Below are positions 56,008 through 64,000 of a stretch of DNA of 64,000 nt, piece after piece (the first letter of the stretch is position 1; every line of letters begins with the position of its first letter). The stretch spans positions 186,001-250,000 of the forward strand of contig NZ_ATYR01000004.1 of the NCBI RefSeq assembly GCF_000427785.1. Reading direction: 5' to 3'. The notes under the pieces were generated by a model that was not told where the DNA came from, did no database searches, and saw nothing but the letters and a program-made list of their open reading frames with translations. Origin of the DNA: Massilia alkalitolerans DSM 17462 (GTDB lineage: Bacteria > Pseudomonadota > Gammaproteobacteria > Burkholderiales > Burkholderiaceae_D). The position numbers were made by a program, and so were the translations under genes.

Positions 56008-58272
56008 GTGAACAAGCCGACCGACCTCGCCCGCATCCCTGTCGACCATGACGACATCGATACGAACGTTTCGTCGAATGAACACTTCAGCACTGTCCTC
56101 GAAGCCCGCCTGAGCCGCCGCAGCCTGCTGCGCGGCGGCGCCGCGACGGCTGCCTCCGCCCTGCTGGGCGCCATCGGCCTGAGCGGATGCGGCGGTTCGG
56201 ACAACGACATCGCTACCCTGCCGACGCCGCCAGTCGGCAGCACCCCGCCGCCGCCGGCCGAAAAACTGCTCGGCTTCAGCGCCGTTTCCAAGAGCCTGGC
56301 CGATACGGTCGTCGTCCCGGCGGGCTACACCGCCAGCGTGCTGTACGCCATGGGCGACCCGCTGACCGCCTCCACGCCCGCATTCAAGAACGACGGCACC
56401 GACACCGACCACGAGAACCGTGCCGGCGACCAGCACGACGGCATGGAATTCTTCGCGCTCTCCAGCACCGGTATGCCGTCGACGACGGCGGCCGACCGCG
56501 GCCTGCTGGCAGTGAACCACGAAGCCACGATCGACGAGAAGCTTTCCGCATTCTTCCTGCACCCGAACGGCGGCACCATGAGCCTGCCGCGCCCGGCGCT
56601 TGAGGTGGACAAGGAAATGGCGCTGCATGGCCTGTCCGTGGTCGAAGTGCGCCGCAACGGCGCCAAATGGGAATACCTGAAGGATTCCGCGTTCAATCGC
56701 CGCGTCCATCAACAGACCGACATCGAGATCTCCGGCCCGGTACGCGGCAATGCGCTGGTGGTCACCAAGTACTCCACCAACGGCACCAGGATCCGCGGCA
56801 CCCTGAACAACTGCGGCACCGGCAAGACTCCGTGGAACACCTACCTGTCGGGCGAAGAGAACTGGGCCGGCTACTTTACCCGCGGCGCGGCCGACAATGC
56901 CGCGCGCGGCAACGACAAGAGCGTGGTCTCGCTCAACCGTTACGGCCGCAGCCAGGGCGCGGCATCGCGCCACGGCTGGGAGACCGGTGGTACCGAAGAC
57001 AAGTACGCTCGCTGGGACATCAGCAGGAAGGGTGCGTCGCTCGACGGTAGCGACGACTACCGCAACGAGCTGAACGGCATGGGCTACATCGTCGAGATGG
57101 ATGCCTACGACAAGACCAAATCCATCAAGAAGCGCACCGCGCTGGGCCGCTTCGCCCACGAAAGCGCCGTCTTCGGCAAGCCGGTCGCCGGGCAGCCGCT
57201 GGCCGTGTACATGGGCGACGATTCGCGCAACGAATACATCTTCAAGTTCGTTTCGAACGCCGTCTGGGCCGCGGCCGACGCGACGCCGCTTGACCGCATC
57301 GCCACCGGCGACAAGTACCTCGACAGCGGCAAGCTGTACGTGGCGAAGTTCGCCGCCGACGGCAGCGGCCAGTGGATCGAACTTTCGATCGGCAATCCGG
57401 AGATCGCCTCCTACGCCGCCTACAAGTTCGCCGACCAGGCCGACGTGCTGGTGAATGCCAGACTAGCCGGCGACGCCGTCGGCGCGACCAAGATGGACCG
57501 CCCGGAATGGTGCTCGGTACATCCCGGCACCGGCGAGATCTACTTCACGCTGACCAACAACAGCAACCGCCGCGTCGAGCCGAGCGGATCGAGCCAGGCC
57601 GCGCCGGATGCCGCCAATCCGCGCGTCTACACCGACATGAAAGGCACGACCGCGCAGGTGGGCAATCCGAACGGCCATATCATCCGCGTCAAGGAAGGCG
57701 CTGCCGGTTCGACAGCCACCAGCTTCATCTGGGACATCTACCTGTTCGGCGCGGAATCCGGCGCCCCGGCAGGCACGGTGAACCTGTCCGGCCTTAGCGC
57801 CGACCAGGATTTCTCGAGCCCGGACGGCCTGGCCTTTACCCCCTCCACCGGCATCTGCTGGATCCAGACCGACGATGGCGCCTACACCGACGTCACCAAC
57901 TGCATGATGCTGGCCGGCGTGCCGGGCCGCGTGGGCGACGGCAAGAAAGTCACCCTGAACTACCCGCGCGCCAACGGCAGCACCCTGAGCGTGGACACCT
58001 ACGTCGGCCTGGCCGCGACCCAGGATACGCTCAAGCGCTTTCTGGTGGGCCCGGTCGGTTCCGAGATCACCGGCATCACCGAAACGCCGGACGGCAAGGC
58101 GCTGTTCGTGAACATCCAGCATCCGGGCGAGACCACCGCTGCAGCCAATGCCGCCGATCCAAGCAAGTACACCAGCCAGTGGCCGGCGAACGCGGGCTAC
58201 GGCGCCGGCAAGCGCCCGCGCTCGGCCACCATCGTGATCACCAAGAACGACGGCGGCCGCATCGGCACCTGA
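56008..58272 (+). CDS. phoX: PhoX family alkaline phosphatase (DUF839), Tat-exported
   Basis: Phosphatase of 754 residues releasing phosphate from organic esters, expected to need Ca and Fe. The twin-arginine signal SRRSLLRGGAATAASALLGAIG lies at 36-57 and is followed at once by LSGCGG, a possible lipobox at Cys61. Catalytic-domain blocks include LLAVNHEATID, HGLSVVEVRRNG, and EDKYARWD. The start is GTG at 56008 with an AGGA site. Upstream Pho boxes indicate induction under phosphate starvation. Confidence 0.88.
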   Translation: MNKPTDLARIPVDHDDIDTNVSSNEHFSTVLEARLSRRSLLRGGAATAASALLGAIGLSGCGGSDNDIATLPTPPVGSTPPPPAEKLLGFSAVSKSLADTVVVPAGYTASVLYAMGDPLTASTPAFKNDGTDTDHENRAGDQHDGMEFFALSSTGMPSTTAADRGLLAVNHEATIDEKLSAFFLHPNGGTMSLPRPALEVDKEMALHGLSVVEVRRNGAKWEYLKDSAFNRRVHQQTDIEISGPVRGNALVVTKYSTNGTRIRGTLNNCGTGKTPWNTYLSGEENWAGYFTRGAADNAARGNDKSVVSLNRYGRSQGAASRHGWETGGTEDKYARWDISRKGASLDGSDDYRNELNGMGYIVEMDAYDKTKSIKKRTALGRFAHESAVFGKPVAGQPLAVYMGDDSRNEYIFKFVSNAVWAAADATPLDRIATGDKYLDSGKLYVAKFAADGSGQWIELSIGNPEIASYAAYKFADQADVLVNARLAGDAVGATKMDRPEWCSVHPGTGEIYFTLTNNSNRRVEPSGSSQAAPDAANPRVYTDMKGTTAQVGNPNGHIIRVKEGAAGSTATSFIWDIYLFGAESGAPAGTVNLSGLSADQDFSSPDGLAFTPSTGICWIQTDDGAYTDVTNCMMLAGVPGRVGDGKKVTLNYPRANGSTLSVDTYVGLAATQDTLKRFLVGPVGSEITGITETPDGKALFVNIQHPGETTAAANAADPSKYTSQWPANAGYGAGKRPRSATIVITKNDGGRIGT

Positions 58273-58307
58273 GCCTGAAGCGGCGCTGACACAATCTCCA
58301 TCCTTTG

Positions 58308-58340
58308 GGGCTGGACGTCCACACGTCCGGCCCTTTTTTT
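58308..58340 (+). terminator. Intrinsic terminator of phoX
   Basis: An 11-bp stem GGGCTGGACGT/ACGTCCGGCCC (one G-T pair) around CCAC is followed by seven T. It lies 36 bp past the phoX stop. Confidence 0.9.
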
Positions 58341-58415
58341 CGTCCATCGCAAAGAGGTTTGATGCGAGGCATGCCAGCATCGTGGATGCGCCCTTCAACG
58401 CCGCAGGAGCACGCC

Positions 58416-58868
58416 ATGCCAACCGTCACGCTGTCCACCTATCTCCGCATCACGCGCGCCAGCGCCCTGTTCGATATCCTCATCGTCGCGCCCTTCGCCA
58501 CGCCCTGGACCTTCCAGCTGCTGTACCCTCAGCTGGGCAAAGTCAATCTCTGGCTGGGCGGCGCGGCGCTGCCGCCCTTCGCCCAGCTGCATATCATGAT
58601 CACCTGCCTGATGGGCAGCCTGGTGCTGCTGTGGTCCGTGCGGCGCTTGCTGGAACCGAGCCTGGCGCTGGGCCGCTACGACGGCGCCGGACGCTTCCTG
58701 TTCGCGACCTGGATGCTGTGGGCGCTGGCCCAGGGCGGGCTGCCGTTGGTCTGGCTGTTCCTGGCGCCGGAACTGCTGTGGGGCGTGGCGCAATGGTGGC
58801 CGGTGGCGCCAGCGCGCACGGCCCAGCGCAGCAACGGGCCGGGCCTCAAGCTCGTGCATGCTTCCTAA
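58416..58868 (+). CDS. Small integral membrane protein of unknown function
   Basis: A 150-residue protein with about four hydrophobic segments (ALFDILIVAPFATPWTF, LHIMITCLMGSLVLLWSV, FLFATWMLWALAQGGLPLVWLFL). I start at MPTVTLSTYLRI (58416), which has an AGGAG site. Upstream in-frame codons cover the phoX terminator and are excluded. No family name is recognised with confidence. Its end overlaps the convergent argP gene by 4 bp. Confidence 0.75.
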   Translation: MPTVTLSTYLRITRASALFDILIVAPFATPWTFQLLYPQLGKVNLWLGGAALPPFAQLHIMITCLMGSLVLLWSVRRLLEPSLALGRYDGAGRFLFATWMLWALAQGGLPLVWLFLAPELLWGVAQWWPVAPARTAQRSNGPGLKLVHAS

Positions 58869-59758
58869 GGCAGCGGCAGCAGCACCGCGCGTGCGGTCTT
58901 CACCAGCGCCGCCCCCATGCGTTCGAGCCGGGGTGGCTGGATGCGCCAGGCGTGCCAGTAGAGCGGCACGTCCATGTGCAGCGTGGGCGCCAGGTCCACC
59001 AGGCTGCCGTCCTCCAGCATCGCACCGCACTGCTCCATGGGCAGCATGCCGTAGCCCATGCCGATCCGGATCGCCGTCACGAACGGGTCGCTGGCCGGCA
59101 CGTAGTGGAACGGATAGGAGCCCTCGGGCAGGCCGAAATGCTTCAGCAGGAAGGCCGACTGCAGCGAGTCCTTGCGGTCGAAGACCACCACCGGCGCGCG
59201 GCGCGCCGTCTCGCGGTTGAAGCCGTCGGCGAACCACTGCCGGGCGAAGCTGTTCGACGCGACCATCCGGTAGCGCATCTGGCCCAGCGGGCTCACGCTG
59301 CAGCCGTGCATCGGCATCGCCTCGCCCGATATGCACGCCACCACGCGGCCCTGCTCCAGCAGCGCAAAGGTATGGCCCTGGTTGTCGAGCACGAATTCCA
59401 CCAGCAGTTCTTCCTGCGCGAGGATGGGCGCCAGCACCGGCAGCAGCCAGGTCGCCAGGGTGTCGTTGTTGACCGCGATCGACACCCGGGCCGGGCCCTC
59501 GTCCATGCCCATCTCGGCCAGGAACTCCGATTCCAGCAAGGTCGAGCGGCGCAGGTACTGCAGCAGGCGCGTGCCCGGCCCGGTCGGCCGGCAAGGGCGG
59601 CTGCGCACCAGCAGCGGCGTGCCGAAGTCCTGCTCCAGCGCCGAGATGCGCTGCGAGACGGCCGAGGGGCTGAGCGACAGCTGGACGGCCGCCGCTTCCA
59701 GGCTGCCGGTGTCGACGGCGGCGATGAAGGCCGCGCTGCGGCGGGGATCGATTTGCAT
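58865..59758 (-). CDS. argP: LysR-type regulator ArgP
   Basis: Regulator of 297 residues. MQIDPRRSAAFIAAVDTGSLEAAAVQLSLSPSAVSQRISALEQ is the IciA/ArgP-type helix-turn-helix, followed by the lysine/arginine-sensing domain. It is divergent from a LysE/ArgO-type exporter, the classic ArgP target, with a 94 bp A/T-rich promoter gap. It is expected to activate export when lysine or arginine accumulates. Confidence 0.9.
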   Translation of the reverse strand: MQIDPRRSAAFIAAVDTGSLEAAAVQLSLSPSAVSQRISALEQDFGTPLLVRSRPCRPTGPGTRLLQYLRRSTLLESEFLAEMGMDEGPARVSIAVNNDTLATWLLPVLAPILAQEELLVEFVLDNQGHTFALLEQGRVVACISGEAMPMHGCSVSPLGQMRYRMVASNSFARQWFADGFNRETARRAPVVVFDRKDSLQSAFLLKHFGLPEGSYPFHYVPASDPFVTAIRIGMGYGMLPMEQCGAMLEDGSLVDLAPTLHMDVPLYWHAWRIQPPRLERMGAALVKTARAVLLPLP

Positions 59759-59852
59759 GGATCAGTTTTGCTTAACCAAGTTTAGAAATCATGAATATAT
59801 TTGAATTTTGCTGTGCGGTAAGCAAACATGGCGGTTTTCGTCGAGGTGCATC

Positions 59853-60470
59853 ATGTTTTTCCAACAGGTTTTCCTGCAGGGGCTGGGTTTGGGAGCCAGC
59901 CTGATCATGGCCATCGGTGCGCAGAATGCGCACGTGATCCGTACCGGCGTGCGCGGCCAGCACGTGCTGGCCACGGTCGCCGCCTGCATCGCGGTCGACG
60001 TGCTGCTGATCGGGCTCGGCATCGCGGGCCTGGGCGCGCTGGTGGAAGCCTCGCCCACGCTCATGGGGGTGGCGCGCTACGGCGGCGCCGCTTTCCTGGT
60101 CTGGTATGGCTGGCGCTGCTGGAAGAGCAGCCTGCGCGGCGGCGCGTCGCTCGCGGCGTCGCCCGACGAGAAGGCCCAGACCCTGGGCCGCGCCCTGGCC
60201 ACCGTGCTGGCGCTGTCGCTGCTCAACCCGCACGTCTACCTCGATACCGTGGTGCTGCTGGGTGCGGTCGGCAGCAGCCTGGCCGGCGATGCGCGCCTGT
60301 CCTTTGCCCTCGGTGCGATGACGGCCTCGGTGCTGTGGTTCTCGGCGCTCGGCCTGGGCGCCCGGCGCTTCGCGACGGTGCTCGGCCGTCCGGCGGTATG
60401 GCGCGGAATCGAGGCCCTGACCGGCACCTTGATGCTGGTGCTGGCGTATCTGCTGGTACGCGGCGCATAA
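59853..60470 (+). CDS. LysE/ArgO family amino acid exporter
   Basis: Membrane exporter of 205 residues with six helices. GLGLGASLIMAIGAQNAHVIRTG is the LysE family signature at about residues 10-32, and ALSLLNPHVYLDTVVLLGAVG is the second conserved block. It exports basic amino acids. The ATG at 59853 has a GAGGTG site. It is controlled by the adjacent divergent argP, by inference from the standard pair. Confidence 0.92.
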   Translation: MFFQQVFLQGLGLGASLIMAIGAQNAHVIRTGVRGQHVLATVAACIAVDVLLIGLGIAGLGALVEASPTLMGVARYGGAAFLVWYGWRCWKSSLRGGASLAASPDEKAQTLGRALATVLALSLLNPHVYLDTVVLLGAVGSSLAGDARLSFALGAMTASVLWFSALGLGARRFATVLGRPAVWRGIEALTGTLMLVLAYLLVRGA

Positions 60471-60523
60471 GCGCGCGGCTCTCGCTATACTCATGATGAC
60501 ACCTTGACTACGGAGCCGCCATC

Positions 60524-61585
60524 ATGAGCCACGACCTGCTGTCGAAGCTGGACATCCGCTACCCCATCATCCAGGCCCCCATGGCGGGCGTCTCCACCCC
60601 GGCGCTGGCCGCCGCCGTCTCGGAAGCGGGCGGGCTCGGCTCGATCGCCCTGGGCACCTCGACCGTGCAGGCGGCGCGCGCCGCCATCGCGGCAGTGCGC
60701 GAGAAGACCGCCCGGCCGTTCAACGCCAACGTGTTCACCCATGCGCCGGCCCAGGCCGACCCGGCGCGCGAAGCCGCCTGGCTGGCCTGGCTGCGCCCGC
60801 ATTTCGCACAGTTCGGCGCCGAGCCTCCTGCCGCGCTGTCGGAAATCTACCGCAGCTTCCTGGCGGACGAGGCGATGCTCGAGCTGCTGCTGGAAACGCG
60901 CCCGGCCGTGGTCAGCTTCCATTTCGGCCTGCCGCCGCAGGACTGGATCGACGCGCTGAAGGCCGCCGGCATCGTCCTGTTCACCACCGCGACTTCGCTG
61001 GACGAGGCGCAGCGGATCGAGGCGGCCGGGATCGACGTGATCGTCGCCCAGGGCATCGAAGCGGGCGGACACCGCGGCATCTTCGATCCTTCCGCACCCG
61101 ACCCGGCCTTGCCCACCTTCGAGCTGCTGGAACAGCTGCGCGACAAGCTCGCGCTGCCGCTGGTCGCGGCCGGCGGCATCATGGACGGCAAACAGATCCG
61201 CACCGCCTTCTATCACGGCGCCAGCGCGGTCCAGATGGGCAGCGCCTTCATCGCCTGTCCCGAGTCCTCGGCCCCGCCGCACCACCGCGCGCTGATCGCG
61301 CAGGGCAGCGGTCTGCAGACCGAACTCACGGCCGTGATCTCCGGCCGGCCGGCGCGCGGCATCGTCAACCGCTTGTTCCTCGAGGTCGGGGCCGACGGCC
61401 ATCCGCCGCTGCCGGACTATCCGATCGCCTACGACGCCGCCAAGGCCCTGCATGCGGCCGCATCCAGCAAAGGCAGCCAGGATTACTCGGTCAACTGGGG
61501 CGGCACCAACTTCGCCCAGGCGCGCGCCATGCCGGCGGGCGAACTGGTCGCCACCCTGGCGGCGGAAATGAACGAGGAAGCCTAG
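60524..61585 (+). CDS. Nitronate monooxygenase (2-nitropropane dioxygenase-like)
   Basis: FMN barrel enzyme of 353 residues. RYPIIQAPMAGVSTPALAAAVSEAGGLGSIALG at the N-terminus, VIVAQGIEAGGHRG in the middle and LPLVAAGGIMDGKQI with GASAVQMGSAFIACPES match the NMO class. It detoxifies nitronates such as propionate 3-nitronate. The ATG at 60524 follows a GGAG-like site. The last 4 bp overlap the convergent LysR gene. Confidence 0.9.
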   Translation: MSHDLLSKLDIRYPIIQAPMAGVSTPALAAAVSEAGGLGSIALGTSTVQAARAAIAAVREKTARPFNANVFTHAPAQADPAREAAWLAWLRPHFAQFGAEPPAALSEIYRSFLADEAMLELLLETRPAVVSFHFGLPPQDWIDALKAAGIVLFTTATSLDEAQRIEAAGIDVIVAQGIEAGGHRGIFDPSAPDPALPTFELLEQLRDKLALPLVAAGGIMDGKQIRTAFYHGASAVQMGSAFIACPESSAPPHHRALIAQGSGLQTELTAVISGRPARGIVNRLFLEVGADGHPPLPDYPIAYDAAKALHAAASSKGSQDYSVNWGGTNFAQARAMPAGELVATLAAEMNEEA

Positions 61586-62487
61586 GCGTCGCGCGCCAGC
61601 GGGCGGCAGCGTTCTTCGACCAGGGCATGCAACAGCTTCACCGCGGGCGAGAACTGCCTGCGGTGCGGGCAGACCAGGTGCAGCGGGGTGGGCTCGCCCG
61701 GCAGCTCCGGCAGCAGCACTTCCAGCCGCTTCTCCGCCACGTCCTGGCTGACGTCGAGCCAGGATTTGTAGGCGATGCCCTCGCCGGCCAGCGCCCAGCG
61801 CCGCACCACCTCGGCATCGTCGCTCACCAGCCGCCCCGACACCTGCACCAGCCGCGCGCCTTCCGCGGTCGGGAAGGACCAGCGGTCGTAGGTGCGGCCG
61901 CGCAGCCGGTATTGCAGGCAGTTGTGATCCGCCAGCGCGTCGAGCGAGCCCGGGGCGCCGTACTGGGCGAGGTAGGCGGGCGAGGCCACCAGCACGCGGC
62001 GGTTAGTGGGCGCGACCGGCAGGGCGACGTAGCTGGCGTCATCGATCTGCCCGTAGCGCAGGGCGATGTCGACCGGGTCGCGGAACACGTCCGCCACCTG
62101 GTCCGACACCAGGAGCTGGATGTCGAGCCCCGGATGGGCGCGGCGAAATTCCGAGATCCAGGGCAGCAGCAGATTGCGCCCGAAGTCCGAGGGGGCCGCG
62201 ATCTGCAGGGTGCCGGTCAGGCAGTTGGCGTCGCCCCGGAGGCCGTCGTGACCCTCGCGCAGGGCATCCAGCGCGTCCTGCGCGAAGGGCAGGTAGCGCT
62301 TGCCTTCCTCGGTCAGGCGTAGACTGCGGGTGGAGCGCGCGAACAGCCGGATGTCGAGCTCGCGCTCCAGGCGCCCGATCGCCGCGCTGGCCTGCCCGGG
62401 CAGCAGGTTGACTTCGCGCGCGGCCTTCGAAAAGCTGCCCAGGGCCGCGGTACGGACGAACAGCGCCAGGTCATCCAGCCTGATCAT
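61582..62487 (-). CDS. LysR family transcriptional regulator
   Basis: Regulator of 301 residues with HTH MIRLDDLALFVRTAALGSFSKAAREVNLLPGQASAAIGRLERELDIRLFARSTRSLRLTEEG, of the CrgA/AaeR-like subtype. It is divergent from the quinone-reductase gene with a 102 bp gap. Regulation of that gene and the following nitroreductase in response to quinones or electrophiles is inferred. Confidence 0.87.
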   Translation of the reverse strand: MIRLDDLALFVRTAALGSFSKAAREVNLLPGQASAAIGRLERELDIRLFARSTRSLRLTEEGKRYLPFAQDALDALREGHDGLRGDANCLTGTLQIAAPSDFGRNLLLPWISEFRRAHPGLDIQLLVSDQVADVFRDPVDIALRYGQIDDASYVALPVAPTNRRVLVASPAYLAQYGAPGSLDALADHNCLQYRLRGRTYDRWSFPTAEGARLVQVSGRLVSDDAEVVRRWALAGEGIAYKSWLDVSQDVAEKRLEVLLPELPGEPTPLHLVCPHRRQFSPAVKLLHALVEERCRPLARDA

Positions 62488-62589
62488 TTTCTCTCCAGCT
62501 GTGAAAGTGAAATCGCTCCAGCCGGGTTTTTCATCTCCGGCCTGCTACATAGAATCGTCATTGACCTCAAAACTTACCGGAGATTCAAC

Positions 62590-63597
62590 ATGAAAGCAGT
62601 AGTGTATACCCAGCATGGCTTGCCCATCAGCGACCCCCAGTCCCTGCAGGAGATCGAGCTGCCGATGCCGCTGGCCGGTCCGCACGACCTGCTGGTGGAA
62701 GTACGCGCCGTCTCCGTCAATCCGGTCGATACCAAGATCCGCCTGGGCAGCCCGGTCACCGAACCGCGCGTGCTGGGCTGGGACGCCAGCGGCATCGTGC
62801 GCGGCGTCGGCAGCGCCGTCAGCCTGTTCAAGGAAGGCGACGAAGTGTTCTACGCCGGCTCGCTGCTGCGTCCCGGTTCGAACAGCCAGTTCCAGGCCGT
62901 GGACGAGCGCATTGTCGGCCGCAAGCCGGCAACGCTCGATTTCGCCCAGTCGGCCGCCCTGCCCCTGACCGCGATCACGGCCTGGGAGCTGCTGTTCGAC
63001 CGCCTGCGCATCGCCGAGGGCGGCGGTGGCGGGAAGTCGCTGCTGGTGATCGGCGCGGCCGGCGGAGTCGGCTCGATCCTGTTACAGTTGGCACGCAAGC
63101 TCACCGGGCTCACCGTGATCGGCACCGCCTCGCGCGAGGAAACCCGCAACTGGGTGCGCGAGCTCGGCGCCCACCACGTCATCGACCACGCGCAGCCATT
63201 GCGTCCGCAGCTCGAAGCGCTGGGCTTCCCGGCGGTGGACATCGTCATCAGCCTGACGCACACCGACAAGCACTATCCCGCCATCGTCGACGTGCTGGCG
63301 CCGCAGGGGCAGTTCGCGCTGATCGACGACCCGGCCAGCCTGGACGCGGTGCCGCTCAAGCGCAAGTCGATCTCGCTGCACTGGGAGCTGATGTTCACGC
63401 GCTCGATGTTCGAGACGGACGACATGATCAAGCAGCACAAGCTCCTGAACCTCGTCGCGCAGATGGTCGACGAGGGCAGCCTGCGCACCACGCTCGGCGA
63501 GCATTACGGCAGCATCTCGGCGCAGAACCTGCGCCGCGCGCATGCCCTGATCGAGAGCGGCCGCGCGGTCGGCAAGATCGTGCTCGAACATTTTTAA
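62590..63597 (+). CDS. Zinc-type alcohol dehydrogenase-like NADPH:quinone reductase
   Basis: MDR-superfamily oxidoreductase of 335 residues. It opens MKAVVYTQHGLPISDPQSL, has VRAVSVNPVDTKIRLG and PRVLGWDASGIVRGVG, and the NADPH motif LLVIGAAGGVGSILLQLARKL at about 156-176. The catalytic-zinc Cys is absent, which fits the zinc-independent quinone reductase (ZADH2/YhdH-like) class. It is followed after 31 bp by a nitroreductase gene and is divergent from the LysR gene. Confidence 0.88.
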   Translation: MKAVVYTQHGLPISDPQSLQEIELPMPLAGPHDLLVEVRAVSVNPVDTKIRLGSPVTEPRVLGWDASGIVRGVGSAVSLFKEGDEVFYAGSLLRPGSNSQFQAVDERIVGRKPATLDFAQSAALPLTAITAWELLFDRLRIAEGGGGGKSLLVIGAAGGVGSILLQLARKLTGLTVIGTASREETRNWVRELGAHHVIDHAQPLRPQLEALGFPAVDIVISLTHTDKHYPAIVDVLAPQGQFALIDDPASLDAVPLKRKSISLHWELMFTRSMFETDDMIKQHKLLNLVAQMVDEGSLRTTLGEHYGSISAQNLRRAHALIESGRAVGKIVLEHF

Positions 63598-63628
63598 GTC
63601 AATGTAACAAGCTAAGGAAACGAACAAG

Positions 63629-64000
63629 ATGGATATTCTCGCAACCGCCCGCAAGCGTCACACAGCCAAGGCCTACGACAGCGAACGCCGCGTCCCCGAA
63701 GAACTCATGCAGCAGGTCTACAGCCTGCTGCGCCACAGCCCCTCGTCGGTGAACTCGCAGCCCTGGCACTTCATCGTCGCCAACACCCCCGAGGGCAAGG
63801 CGCGGGTGGCCAAGGCGGCGCAGGGCGGCTATGGCTACAACGCGGCGAAGATCCTCGATGCCTCGCACGTGATCGTGTTCTGCTCGCGCATCGACATGGA
63901 CGACGCCCACCTGGAGCGCCTGCTGGCGCAGGAAGCGCGCGACGGGCGCTTCCGCGACGATGCGGCGCGTGCGGGCCAGGACGCGGGCCGGCGCGGCTAT
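63629..64000 (+). CDS. NfsB-like nitroreductase, N-terminal part (cut by window edge)
   Basis: The first 124 codons of an FMN nitroreductase. MDILATARKRHTAKAYDSERRVPEE and LLRHSPSSVNSQPWHFIVA match the NfsB/dihydropteridine reductase family, with the Arg-His FMN-phosphate contacts. An AAGGAA site precedes the ATG at 63629. It is probably cotranscribed with the quinone reductase, a sensible pairing for two-electron reduction of quinones and nitroaromatics. Confidence 0.9.
   Translation, partial: MDILATARKRHTAKAYDSERRVPEELMQQVYSLLRHSPSSVNSQPWHFIVANTPEGKARVAKAAQGGYGYNAAKILDASHVIVFCSRIDMDDAHLERLLAQEARDGRFRDDAARAGQDAGRRGY

Overview
The window looks like a chromosomal segment of a high-GC betaproteobacterium of the Oxalobacteraceae (Massilia/Telluria/Janthinobacterium type). 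This is inferred from protein sequence character, GC-rich codon use and gene order (atp operon, parBA, rsmG, mnmG, then glmU and glmS further on). No rRNA, tRNA, CRISPR array, prophage or intact insertion sequence was recognised. Both ends cut genes: atpA on the left and a nitroreductase on the right.

Region 1 (1-8.6 kb, minus strand) is an origin-proximal housekeeping block. It holds the F1Fo ATP synthase operon atpI-B-E-F-H-A behind a clear sigma70-type promoter, then parA-parB and rsmG-mnmG. Three identical parS-like 16-mers lie within 102 bp between mnmG and a TSUP permease. Region 2 (8.6-17.3 kb) holds an iron-type alcohol dehydrogenase, an epoxide-hydrolase-like protein, a complete branched-chain amino-acid-type ABC importer (livG-F-K-H-M) and a GMC oxidoreductase.

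Region 3 (17.46-18.64 kb) is gene-free and is the most striking part of the window. It contains three diverged, head-to-tail copies of a module. Each module has DnaA-box-like sequences, a run of TAC/ACT-type triplets resembling DnaA-trios, and a TTGTATACAA palindrome. The first copy is followed by an almost pure A/T tract. Together with the nearby parS cluster and parAB, this makes a strong candidate for the chromosomal replication origin, with its unwinding module present three times. dnaA itself is not in the window.

Region 4 (18.7-36.2 kb) holds an AAC(6')-like acetyltransferase, an MTA/SAH nucleosidase, alanine dehydrogenase, bifunctional PutA with a divergent Lrp-type regulator, a LysR regulator, a DUF1003 protein, ferredoxin-coaD-rsmD, a lipoprotein, glmU, a second Lrp/AsnC regulator, glmS, and a coupled HIT-HNH nuclease pair. 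Region 5 (36.7-39.1 kb) is a two-gene operon joining an opine-type dehydrogenase to a CapK/PaaK-like adenylating enzyme.

Region 6 (39.1-51.3 kb) is a partial type VI secretion locus. On the minus strand it reads tssK-vgrG-effector-Imm71-like immunity-PAAR-thiolase-like membrane protein. Divergent from it is tssE-tssF-tssG. The effector/immunity pair is visibly AT-richer than its surroundings, as expected for an exchangeable toxin cassette. Region 7 (51.3-64 kb) holds a DUF2750 protein, an XRE regulator, a YnfA protein and a soluble multi-PAS hybrid histidine kinase. It continues with a Tat-exported PhoX phosphatase behind four tandem Pho-box half sites, a small membrane protein, the divergent argP/lysE pair, nitronate monooxygenase, and a LysR-quinone reductase-nitroreductase cluster.
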